From positions 1 through 64,000 of the forward strand of contig NZ_JAFCMB010000009.1 in NCBI RefSeq assembly GCF_018130145.1: a DNA stretch of 64,000 nt, in the 5' to 3' direction. Below the pieces are notes generated by a model. It searched no databases and had not been told where the DNA came from. It saw nothing but the letters and a program-made list of their open reading frames with translations. Both the position numbers and the translations under genes were made by a program. This document shows positions 9,032 through 16,924 of this stretch, piece after piece. Source of the stretch: Bradyrhizobium sp. AUGA SZCCT0176. GTDB lineage: Bacteria > Pseudomonadota > Alphaproteobacteria > Rhizobiales > Xanthobacteraceae. Within the stretch, counting starts at the first letter, position 1, and each line of letters starts with the position of its first letter.

Positions 9032-9040
9032 CAGGCATTG

Positions 9041-9541
9041 ATGGCGGATATCGCTGCGCTAACCCAACCAGAGCTCGACGCGCATTTCCTGCGCCTGAGC
9101 TTCGACGTCGCCCGCCGCGCCATGACCCACGGCAATCATCCGTTCGGTGCCCTGCTCGTCGATGCGAACCGAAAAGTGCTGCTCGAGGCCGAGAACGGCT
9201 ACATGCCGTCCCATGACGGCACGGCGCATGCGGAACGGTTGCTGGCGACCCAGGCCTGTACCACGATTGATGCCAACATCCTGCGCGGCGCCACGCTCTA
9301 TTCATCGGCCGAGCCCTGCGCGATGTGCGCTGGTGCGATCTACTGGGCCGGCATCGGCCGACTGGTTTACGGCCTGAGCGAACATCGCTTGCGGGAATTG
9401 ACCGGCAACCATCCGGAAAATCCGACCCTCGACCTGCCGTGCCGGGAAGTGTTCGGCAGCGGCCAGCGATCGACCGAAGTGGTCGGCCCGCTGCTCGAGG
9501 ACGAGGCCGCGGTGGTTCATGCCGGGGTGTGGAAAAAGTAG
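9041..9541 (+). CDS. Nucleoside/guanine deaminase, CDA fold
   Basis: 166-aa zinc deaminase of the cytidine-deaminase fold. The zinc site is TAHAE (His63, Glu65) with EPCAMC (Cys93, Cys96), and NHPFGA is the usual upstream substrate loop. Overall layout resembles bacterial GuaD guanine deaminases more than TadA (no tRNA-binding character is evident), so guanine to xanthine plus ammonia is the likely reaction. Last gene of the first importer operon, 9 bases after the ATPase. The ATG at 9041 was preferred to the TTG three bases earlier. Confidence 0.8.
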   Translation: MADIAALTQPELDAHFLRLSFDVARRAMTHGNHPFGALLVDANRKVLLEAENGYMPSHDGTAHAERLLATQACTTIDANILRGATLYSSAEPCAMCAGAIYWAGIGRLVYGLSEHRLRELTGNHPENPTLDLPCREVFGSGQRSTEVVGPLLEDEAAVVHAGVWKK

Positions 9542-9642
9542 CCATTCAAGGTTGCTCAAAGAAAATCGCGCCTGCTACTTACGCGCGGGTTTAAACTAGC
9601 CCAGTATTGAGGCATCCATTCCCCGGGGACGCGTGAGTACGA

Positions 9643-11214
9643 ATGCCGGATTCGACGCCTGCCGTGCAGCACACGGGCGCCACACCGCTGCTCCAGACGG
9701 TGGGCCTGACCAAGCGCTATGGCACGCTCCTCGCCAATGAGGCTGTCGACATCGATATCTGGCCGCAGCAGATCCACGCGCTGCTCGGCGAAAACGGCGC
9801 GGGCAAATCGACGCTGGTCAAAACCGTCTATGGATTGATCCAGCCGAGCGAAGGCGAAATGCGCTGGCAAGGCGAGCAGATGGTTCTGTCCGGACCATCG
9901 GACGCCCGCGCGCGCGGCATCGGCATGGTGTTCCAGCATTTCTCGCTGTTCGACAATCTCACCGTTGCGGAAAACGTCGCCCTCGGGCTCGACGGCAAGG
10001 AATCCTTCAAGGACATGTCGGCGCGCCTTGAGGAAGTATCCCGTGTCTACGGGCTTCCGCTCAATCCCAAACGCGAGGTCTGGCAATTGTCGGTCGGCGA
10101 ACGCCAGCGCATCGAGATCGTGCGCGCGCTGATGCAGAACCCGAAATTCCTGATCCTCGACGAGCCGACCGCGGTGCTGACGCCGCAGGAGGCCGATCAG
10201 CTCTTCATCGTGCTCGACCGTCTCAAGGCGGAGGGGTGCGCGATCCTCTATATCAGCCACAAGCTCGCAGAGGTGAAACGGCTCTGCGACACCGCGACCA
10301 TCCTGCGCGACGGCAAGAAGGTATCGACCTGCAATCCCAAAGCGGAGACCGCGGCTTCGCTCGCGCGCATGATGGTCGGCGGCGAGATCGGGCGAGTGAA
10401 GGCTGCCGCCAACCGGCAAACGAACGTGCCGAGGCTGGTCGTCAACGACCTCACCCTCGCGCCGGACGATCTCCACGGCGTACGGCTGCAGCACGTCTCG
10501 TTCGAACTCAGGGGTGGTGAAATCCTCGGCATCGCCGGCGTGGCCGGTAACGGCCAGGACGAGCTTTTTGCCGCGCTGTCGGGGGAACGTCTGGCGCAGG
10601 ACCCCGACACGGTGGTGATTGACGGGCGTGCCGCCGGGCACCTGTCGATCACGCAACGCCGCAAGCTCGGCGCGGCCTTCGTTCCCGAGGAAAGGCTCGG
10701 ACACGCCGCCGCGCCGCGCATGAAGTTGTCAGAGAATGCGCTGCTGACCGGCCATGCGGCCTCCGGCATGGTACAGCACGGCTTCGTCAACACCGCAGCA
10801 ATGCTGAAAACCGTCGACCGCGCCACTGAGGCGTTCGACGTGCGCAAGGCCAGGCGCGATCCGGAAGCCGCCAGCCTCTCCGGCGGCAATCTGCAGAAAT
10901 TCATCGTCGGCCGCGAAATCCTGCGTAGTCCTGCCGTGCTGGTTGTGAGCCAGCCCACCTGGGGCGTCGACGCCGGCGCTGCCGCCGTGATCCGCCAGGC
11001 CCTGCTCGATCTCGCTGCCTCCGGAGCTGCGGTGCTGGTCACGAGCCAGGATCTCGACGAGCTCACCGAGATCACCGACCGCATCGCCGTGATGTTCCAC
11101 GGCCATCTGTCGGAGCCGATGGCAACAGTGGATGCGAGCCGCGAGAAGCTCGGCCTGTTGATGGGTGGAAGCACATTGGAGCAAAAGGAAGCGGCGCATG
11201 CAGCTGGTGCTTGA
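9643..11214 (+). CDS. ABC transporter ATP-binding protein, duplicated NBD (second importer)
   Basis: 523-aa tandem-NBD ATPase paralogous to the one at 7499. Walker A GENGAGKST is at 49-57, followed by Q-loop VFQHFSLF, signature LSVGERQR and Walker B LILDEPTAVL. The second half has the degenerate Walker A GVAGNGQDE and the signature LSGGNLQKF. It opens the second importer operon, here with the order ATPase-permease-permease-binding protein, whereas the first operon begins with the binding protein. Confidence 0.92.
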   Translation: MPDSTPAVQHTGATPLLQTVGLTKRYGTLLANEAVDIDIWPQQIHALLGENGAGKSTLVKTVYGLIQPSEGEMRWQGEQMVLSGPSDARARGIGMVFQHFSLFDNLTVAENVALGLDGKESFKDMSARLEEVSRVYGLPLNPKREVWQLSVGERQRIEIVRALMQNPKFLILDEPTAVLTPQEADQLFIVLDRLKAEGCAILYISHKLAEVKRLCDTATILRDGKKVSTCNPKAETAASLARMMVGGEIGRVKAAANRQTNVPRLVVNDLTLAPDDLHGVRLQHVSFELRGGEILGIAGVAGNGQDELFAALSGERLAQDPDTVVIDGRAAGHLSITQRRKLGAAFVPEERLGHAAAPRMKLSENALLTGHAASGMVQHGFVNTAAMLKTVDRATEAFDVRKARRDPEAASLSGGNLQKFIVGREILRSPAVLVVSQPTWGVDAGAAAVIRQALLDLAASGAAVLVTSQDLDELTEITDRIAVMFHGHLSEPMATVDASREKLGLLMGGSTLEQKEAAHAAGA

Positions 11215-12289
11215 AAAGCGCGCCGAGCGGTCGAACGCGATCGCGCTGATCTCGCCGCTGATCGCGATCGGCCTGACGCTGGTGACCATGAGCATCCTGT
11301 TTGCGATGCTCGGCAAGAATCCGATATCTGCGCTCGGCGTCTACTTCATCGATCCCCTCGTCGACGGCTATTCGCTGCAGGAGATCGCGGTGAAGGCGAC
11401 TCCCCTGGTGATGATCGCGATCGGCCTGTCGCTGTGCTATCTCGCCAATGCCTGGAACATCGGCGCCGAAGGGCAATTCCTGATCGGCGCCGTCGCCGGC
11501 AGCTGGCTCGCTGTAAAGACCCAGGGCACCGACGCCGGCCCCTGGGTATTGCCGGCGATGCTGCTGCTGGGGGCTGTCGGCGGCGCGCTCTATGGCCTGA
11601 TCCCGGCGATCTGCAAGGTCCGGTTCGGCGCCAGCGAAATCCTCACCAGCCTGATGCTGGTCTATGTCGCCGACCTGCTGCTCGATTACCTGGTGCGCGG
11701 TCCGTGGCGCGATCCCAAGGGCTTCAACTTCCCGACCACCGCCGAGTTCGATCCGGTCGCGACCGTGCCTGTCCTGATCGAGGGCGGACGGCTGCACCTT
11801 GGCGGCGTCATTGCGCTTGTCGTGGTCGCGGCGGGTGCGGTGCTGCTCGCCAAGACCATCAAGGGTTTTGAGATCCGCGTTGTCGGCGCCGCGCCCCGCG
11901 CCGCACGTTTCGGCGGCTTCAATTCCAACCAGCTGATCCTGCTGGCCTTCGCGATTTCAGGCGCGCTAGCGGGCATGGCCGGGATCATCGAGGTCGCAGG
12001 GCCCGTCGGACATCTGCAACCCGGCATCTCGCCCGGCTACGGTTTCACCGCGATCATCGTCGCGTTCCTGGGACGGCTGAACCCGATTGGAATATTAATT
12101 GCAGGACTTTTCCTCGCACTCACCTTCATCGGCGGCGAGCAGGCGCAGATCGCAATGAAAATCCCGTTGGACGTCACCAAGGTGTTCCAGGGCATTCTGC
12201 TGTTCTTCGTGCTCGCCTGCGACTCCCTCATTCTCTACCGGTTCAAACTCGTCTTCGCGTCACCAAAGGTGTCCCGTGGGGCTCATTGA
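11198..12289 (+). CDS. ABC transporter permease (second importer, first subunit)
   Basis: BMP-type permease, 363 aa from the ATG at 11198. That start has GGAA upstream and overlaps the end of the ATPase gene; a GTG at 11165 is possible but has no good ribosome site. Many hydrophobic segments; the loop LCYLANAWNIGAEGQFLIGA near residues 80-100 and PGYGFTAIIVAFLGRLNP in the second half are family signatures. Works with the next gene as the channel. Confidence 0.9.
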   Translation: MQLVLEKRAERSNAIALISPLIAIGLTLVTMSILFAMLGKNPISALGVYFIDPLVDGYSLQEIAVKATPLVMIAIGLSLCYLANAWNIGAEGQFLIGAVAGSWLAVKTQGTDAGPWVLPAMLLLGAVGGALYGLIPAICKVRFGASEILTSLMLVYVADLLLDYLVRGPWRDPKGFNFPTTAEFDPVATVPVLIEGGRLHLGGVIALVVVAAGAVLLAKTIKGFEIRVVGAAPRAARFGGFNSNQLILLAFAISGALAGMAGIIEVAGPVGHLQPGISPGYGFTAIIVAFLGRLNPIGILIAGLFLALTFIGGEQAQIAMKIPLDVTKVFQGILLFFVLACDSLILYRFKLVFASPKVSRGAH

Positions 12290-13193
12290 GGCCATCATCC
12301 TTGCGGTGCTGGCGGCCTCCACGCCGCTGCTGCTGGCTGCGACCGGCGAACTCGTGACCGAACGCGCCGGCGTACTCAACCTCGGCGTCGAAGGCATGAT
12401 GATCGTGGGCGCGGCCTGCGGCTTCGGCGGCGCCTGGCTGTCCGGTTCGGTCATCATCGGCGCGCTGTGCGGCATCGGCGCCGGCGTGCTGATGTCGCTG
12501 ATCTTCGCGTTGATGACGCTGGGCCTTGCGGTCAACCAGGTCGCAACCGGCCTCGCGCTGACCATCCTCGGCGTCGGCCTTTCCGGCCTGATCGGCTCCC
12601 GCTTCGTCGGCGAAAAGATTTCGCTGGCGCCGCATCTGTATATTCCCGGCCTCACCGACATCCCGCTGGTCGGGCGCATCCTGTTCGGCGAGGACGCCTT
12701 CGTGTACCTCTCGCTCGCGCTCGTGATTGGCGTCTGGTTCTTCCTGTACAAGACGCGGACCGGGCTGATCCTGCGCGCCGCCGGCGACAACCACACGTCA
12801 GCGCGTGCGCTTGGCTATCCCGTGCTCAGGATTCGGATGTTCGCGGTGATGTTCGGTGGCGCCTGTGCTGGTTTGGCCGGCGCCTATCTGCCGCTCGCCT
12901 ACACACCGTTCTTCATTCCGGGCATGACTGCCGGGCGCGGATGGATCGCGCTGGCGCTGGTCGTGTTTGCGTCGTGGCTGCCGGGGCGCCTCGTCATCGG
13001 CGCTTATCTGTTCGGCGCGGTGACGATCCTGCAGCTTCATGCGCAGGGCTGGGGCGTCGGCGTGCCCTCCCAATTGATGTCGGCATTGCCGTATCTTGCG
13101 ACCATCATCGTCCTTGTGCTGATTTCACGTGCACGAACCGGGGGCTCGACCGCGCCTGCGGCGCTCGGGACCGTGTTCGTGCCCGACCGGTAA
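12276..13193 (+). CDS. ABC transporter permease (second importer, second subunit)
   Basis: 305-aa BMP-type permease. The loop TGELVTERAGVLNLGVEGMM near residues 24-43 matches the second permease of the first operon (ECITERSGRINLGLEG). It starts with GTG at 12276, overlapping the end of the preceding gene by 14 bases. Its C-terminus is slightly longer than the hydrophobic core and Pro/Ala-rich. Confidence 0.9.
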   Translation: MGLIEAIILAVLAASTPLLLAATGELVTERAGVLNLGVEGMMIVGAACGFGGAWLSGSVIIGALCGIGAGVLMSLIFALMTLGLAVNQVATGLALTILGVGLSGLIGSRFVGEKISLAPHLYIPGLTDIPLVGRILFGEDAFVYLSLALVIGVWFFLYKTRTGLILRAAGDNHTSARALGYPVLRIRMFAVMFGGACAGLAGAYLPLAYTPFFIPGMTAGRGWIALALVVFASWLPGRLVIGAYLFGAVTILQLHAQGWGVGVPSQLMSALPYLATIIVLVLISRARTGGSTAPAALGTVFVPDR

Positions 13194-13269
13194 CATGCCC
13201 GAAGCGCGCGCGACGGGGCGCTGCGCATCGGGAAGAGCGCGTCCACCCGTCAGTGAAACGGAGAGATCC

Positions 13270-14349
13270 ATGAAAAAGATTCTCATCGCGGCAACCGCAG
13301 CGGTGCTCGTCACCGGCGCAGGCCTCCTCAGTGCTTCCGCCGCCGACAAACTCAAGATCGGATTCATCTATCTCGGCCCGGTCGGCGATCTCGGCTGGAC
13401 CTATCAGCATGACCTCGGCCGCCTCGAGATGGTCAAGGAATTCGGCGACAAGGTCGAAACCACGTTCCTGGAGAACGTCAGCGAAGGCCCGGACTCCGAA
13501 CGCTCGATCGAGCAACTGGCGCGCGCCGGCAACAAGCTGATCTTCACCACCTCGTTCGGCTACATGGAGCCGACGCTGAAGGTCGCAAAAAAGTATCCGA
13601 ACGTGCATTTCGAGCACGCCACCGGCTACAAGCGCGACAAGAACCTGGCGACCTATTCAGGACGGTTCTACGAGGGCCGCTACATCCAGGGCATCATCGC
13701 CGCCAAGATGTCGAAATCGGGCGTGCTTGGCTATATCGCCTCGTTCCCGATTCCCGAAGTGATCTCCGGCATCAACGCCACCATGCTCGGCGCGCAGACC
13801 ATCAATCCCAACATCAAGGTCAAGATCATCTGGGCCAACACCTGGTTCGATCCCGGCAAGGAAGCCGACGCCGCCAAGGCGCTAATCGACCAGGGCGCCG
13901 ACATCATCATGCAGCACACGGATAGCCCCGCCGCGATGCAGGTCGCCGCCGAGCGCGGCAAGCTGGCGTTCGGCCAGGATTCCGAAATGATCAAGTTCGG
14001 CCCGAAGGCGCAGCTCACCTCGACCATGAACAATTGGGGCCCCTACTACATCCAGCGCGTCAAGGCCGAGCTCGACGGCACCTGGAAGTCGGAAGATTTC
14101 TGGGGCGGCCTGAAGAGCAAGCTCGTCGTGATGGCGCCCTACACCAACATGCCCGACGACGTGAAGAAACTGGCAATGGACACCGAAGCCGCCATCATCG
14201 AAGGCAGACTGCAGCCGTTCAAGTGCCCGATCGTCGGCCAGGACGGCAAGGAAGTCGAATGCAAGGGCGGGACGCATCTCGACGACGGTCAGGTGCTCGG
14301 CATGAACTTTTACGTGAAGGGCATCGACGAGAAGATTCCGGGGAAGTGA
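13270..14349 (+). CDS. BMP-family ABC transporter substrate-binding protein (second importer)
   Basis: 359-aa periplasmic protein. A Sec signal peptide is evident (MKKILIAATAAV... cleaved after SASA, about residue 24), unlike the Tat-type signal of the first importer's binding protein. The mature part opens KLKIGFIYLGPVGDLGWTYQHD, the BMP start with DxGW in place of DxGY. The ATG at 13270 has GGAGAG upstream; the frame is open further 5' into the permease gene but without a signal. Ligand probably a nucleoside or purine base. Confidence 0.92.
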   Translation: MKKILIAATAAVLVTGAGLLSASAADKLKIGFIYLGPVGDLGWTYQHDLGRLEMVKEFGDKVETTFLENVSEGPDSERSIEQLARAGNKLIFTTSFGYMEPTLKVAKKYPNVHFEHATGYKRDKNLATYSGRFYEGRYIQGIIAAKMSKSGVLGYIASFPIPEVISGINATMLGAQTINPNIKVKIIWANTWFDPGKEADAAKALIDQGADIIMQHTDSPAAMQVAAERGKLAFGQDSEMIKFGPKAQLTSTMNNWGPYYIQRVKAELDGTWKSEDFWGGLKSKLVVMAPYTNMPDDVKKLAMDTEAAIIEGRLQPFKCPIVGQDGKEVECKGGTHLDDGQVLGMNFYVKGIDEKIPGK

Positions 14350-14362
14350 GGGGTGGCCTTTC

Positions 14363-14391
14363 ACCTCTCCCCGCTCTTCGCGGGGAGAGGT
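14363..14391 (+). terminator. Hairpin after second importer operon
   Basis: A perfect 12-bp stem (ACCTCTCCCCGC / GCGGGGAGAGGT) with a 5-base loop TCTTC starts 13 bases after the stop of the binding-protein gene. There is no U-tract, so it may act as a 3' RNA-stabilising or weak terminator element. The same words recur in the repeat region that follows. Confidence 0.6.
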
Positions 14392-14590
14392 CGGATCGCC
14401 TCGGCGATGCGAAGCATCGTCCGGTGCGATCCGGGTGAGGGGCGAGGCACATTGTCTCCACGTTGACGCTTTCGGAAGACTGCGCTCGCAAGACAATTCG
14501 CATCCGACTTGGGGAGAGAGCCCCTCACCCCAACCCTCTAAGAGCGAGCTTCGCTCGTCTCGACCCCGCAAGCGCGGGGCGAGGGAGCGC
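14392..14590. repeat. Intergenic repeat region
   Basis: Continues the hairpin with further self-complementary words, for example GCGATGCGAAGCATCGTC, GGGTGAGGGGCGAGG against CCCCTCACCCCAACCCTC, and GAGCGAGCTTCGCTCGTC. These words look like the widespread rhizobial intergenic palindromes. It separates two convergent transcription units (the second importer and the 8-oxoguanine deaminase). Confidence 0.6.
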
Positions 14591-14596
14591 ACCGCC

Positions 14597-15946
14597 TCAC
14601 CCCGCATGCATCGCGCGGGCGGCGGCGCTGTGGCGGCGGATCAGGTCCGGCACGTCGAGGCCGGGGATCGCACCGTCAGTCACTACCCACTTGCTCGCGA
14701 CCATCACGCGATCGGCGCGGTGCGCGCCGCATAGCACCAGCGCGGCCAGGGGATCGCCGTGGCCGGAGAAACGCAGTTCGTCGAGCTTGAACAGTGCGAG
14801 ATCGGCCGCCTTTCCGACTGCGATCTCGCCGAGCTCGGGACGGCCGACGCAGGCCGCCGAGCCCCTGGTGGCCCAGCGCAGCGCGTCCCTGTGGCTGACG
14901 CGAGCGACGCCGTAGCGCGCGCGTTGCAAGAGAAACGCGGCGCGTACTTCCTGCATCAGGTTGGACCCGTCGTTCGAGGCCGAGCCGTCGACGCCGAGGC
15001 CGATCGAAACCCCCGCCTCTTCCATCTCGCAGACCGGGCAGCAGCCGGAGGCAAGAGTCTGGTTACTGCAGGCGCAATGCGTAATCGCGGTCCTGGCCTT
15101 GCCCAGCCGCTTCATTTCCGAGGCGTTGAAGTGGATGCCGTGCGCCAGCCAGGTCCGCGCATTGAGCCAGCCGCATTGTTCGAGATAATCGAGCGGCCGG
15201 CAGCCATGCATCTGCTCGCAGAACTTGTTCTCGTCCTCGGTCTCGGCCAGATGGGTGTGCAGGCGAACGTCGAGTTTATCCGCTAGCGTGGCGGTCGCCC
15301 GCATCAGCGAGCTCGTCACCGAAAACGGCGAGCAAGGCGCCAGCGCGATCTGCACCATCGCATCCTCGCCGCGCTGGTGGTGTTTTGCCACCACGCGCGC
15401 GCTGTCGGCCAAGATCGTGTCCTCGTCCTGCACCACGCTGTCGGGTGGCAGGCCGCCATCCTTTTGCGAGCGGTCCATTGAGCCGCGCGTCAGCAGCACG
15501 CGAATGCCAAGGCGCTGCGCGGCGGCGACCTCGATATCGATGGCATCCTCGAGGCCGGCGGGAAACACGTAATGATGATCGGTGGTGGTGGTGCAGCCCG
15601 ACAGCAGCAGTTCTGACATCGCCACGGTCACGCCGAGATGCAGCGATTCCGGCGTCAGCCGCGCCCACACCGGATAGAGGGCCTGCAACCACGGAAACAG
15701 CTCGCGATCGAGCGCGGCCGGCAGCGCCCGGGTCAGGGTCTGGTAGAAGTGATGATGGGTGTTGATCAGCCCCGGCAGCACGACATGGGCGCCGGCATCA
15801 TAGACGGCGGTATCTGATGTCGCGGGTTCCCGGCCGCGCGGCACCAGTTCGACGATCTTGCCGCCGCGGACCACAACGCCGCGCTCGGCGCCGTCGGCGA
15901 AAATAGAGAGCGGATCCTTGATCCATATCGCCTGCGTTTGGTCCAT
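14597..15946 (-). CDS. 8-oxoguanine deaminase-like amidohydrolase
   Basis: 449-aa amidohydrolase of the AtzB/TrzN/guanine-deaminase subgroup. Metal ligands: NTHHHFYQT (His64-66), HTHLAETEDE, a His in LAHGIHF, and Asp in GLGVDGSASND. The CCPVCEME insert and overall layout resemble the 8-oxoguanine deaminase Pa0142 described from Pseudomonas (recalled). Expected reaction: 8-oxoguanine (and isocytosine-like bases) to urate plus ammonia, which would feed uricase directly. The ATG at 15946 is preceded by AGGTGGG. Divergent from the xanthine dehydrogenase operon. Confidence 0.85.
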   Translation of the reverse strand: MDQTQAIWIKDPLSIFADGAERGVVVRGGKIVELVPRGREPATSDTAVYDAGAHVVLPGLINTHHHFYQTLTRALPAALDRELFPWLQALYPVWARLTPESLHLGVTVAMSELLLSGCTTTTDHHYVFPAGLEDAIDIEVAAAQRLGIRVLLTRGSMDRSQKDGGLPPDSVVQDEDTILADSARVVAKHHQRGEDAMVQIALAPCSPFSVTSSLMRATATLADKLDVRLHTHLAETEDENKFCEQMHGCRPLDYLEQCGWLNARTWLAHGIHFNASEMKRLGKARTAITHCACSNQTLASGCCPVCEMEEAGVSIGLGVDGSASNDGSNLMQEVRAAFLLQRARYGVARVSHRDALRWATRGSAACVGRPELGEIAVGKAADLALFKLDELRFSGHGDPLAALVLCGAHRADRVMVASKWVVTDGAIPGLDVPDLIRRHSAAARAMHAG

Positions 15947-15997
15947 GATCCCACCTGATTTGCGGAAGGCGCCGTTGCGAACTTCCACCTTCACCAA

Positions 15998-16014
15998 TGC
16001 AAAGACCATCCCAA
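15998..16014 (-). promoter_or_regulatory. Sigma-54-like promoter for 8-oxoguanine deaminase
   Basis: Read on the minus strand: TTGGGATG-GTCT-TTGCA. It has the GG-N10-GC core and 11 of 13 matches to the -24/-12 consensus. The start would fall near 15988, giving a leader of about 42 bases to the ATG at 15946. It lies back to back with a plus-strand match at 16027. Confidence 0.55.
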
Positions 16015-16026
16015 CGGCATTGGCAA

Positions 16027-16043
16027 TTGGCGCTGGTCTTGCA
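16027..16043 (+). promoter_or_regulatory. Sigma-54-like promoter for xanthine dehydrogenase operon
   Basis: TTGGCGCT-GGTC-TTGCA has the GG-N10-GC core and 11 of 13 matches to the -24/-12 consensus. Predicted start near 16054, so an upstream ATG at 16061 would leave almost no leader; this favours translation from 16091. Confidence 0.55.
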
Positions 16044-16090
16044 ACACTTCATAATCGGAGATGCATCACCTTGAAAGCGTTAGCGTATCC

Positions 16091-16924
16091 ATGGACCTGA
16101 ACACCATCCGCGCCGTTGCACGACCGACCACGCGGGACGAATTGCCTGTTTGGACGGCAGACGCCGCCTGGCTTGCCGGCGGGACCTGGTTGTTCTCGGA
16201 ACCGCAAACCCATCTGACCCGGCTGATCGACCTCACCGGTCTGAAATGGCCGGCGCTGACCGTCAGCGAAACCGGCTTGTCGATTGCCGCCACCTGCACG
16301 GTGGCGCAACTCGATGCACTTGCCTGCCCGCCGGAATGGACCGCCTCGCCGCTGATCAACCAATGCTGCCGTGCGTTCCTGGCCTCCTTCAAGATCTGGA
16401 AGACCGCGACCGTAGGCGGCAACATCTGCATGTCGCTGCCGGCGGGGCCGATGATCTCGCTGACCGCGGCGCTCGACGGCGTCTGTACGATCTGGCAGGC
16501 CGGCGGCGGCGAACGGCAAATTCCGGTGGCGGATTTCGTCACCGGTGACCAGCGTAACGTGCTGGCTCCCGGTGATCTCCTGCGGCAGATCGATATTCCC
16601 CTTGCGGCGTTGAAGCGACGCTCCGCGTTCCGTCAGATCTCGCTGACGCCGGTCGGCCGTTCGGCAGCGCTCTTGATCGGCGGCCTGGACAGTGACGGCG
16701 GACTGGCGCTGACCGTGACGGCGTCTACCGCGCGGCCCGTTCAGTTTTCCTTTGCGGGTGTTCCAGCAGCAAAGGACCTGCGCGATGCGATCCTGCAGCG
16801 TATCCCCGACGGCCTTTATCACACCGACGTCCACGGCAAGCCGATGTGGCGCAAGGCGATGACGCTGCGGCTGGCCGAAGAAATCCGCGGCGAATTGCAG
16901 GCGGTGCCAAGAGTGACGCCATGA
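16091..16924 (+). CDS. Xanthine dehydrogenase FAD-binding subunit
   Basis: 277-aa CO-dehydrogenase/XDH medium (FAD) subunit. It binds FAD through the segment with AGGTWLFSEPQ near residue 30 and the ATVGGNICMSLPAGPM loop near residue 110 (the classic TxGGNxxxxxPxxD region, here lacking the Asp). It passes electrons from the Fe-S clusters of the next gene to NAD or another acceptor. ATG 16091 was chosen over ATG 16061, which has its ribosome site too close. The stop overlaps the next start (ATGA). Confidence 0.85.
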   Translation: MDLNTIRAVARPTTRDELPVWTADAAWLAGGTWLFSEPQTHLTRLIDLTGLKWPALTVSETGLSIAATCTVAQLDALACPPEWTASPLINQCCRAFLASFKIWKTATVGGNICMSLPAGPMISLTAALDGVCTIWQAGGGERQIPVADFVTGDQRNVLAPGDLLRQIDIPLAALKRRSAFRQISLTPVGRSAALLIGGLDSDGGLALTVTASTARPVQFSFAGVPAAKDLRDAILQRIPDGLYHTDVHGKPMWRKAMTLRLAEEIRGELQAVPRVTP

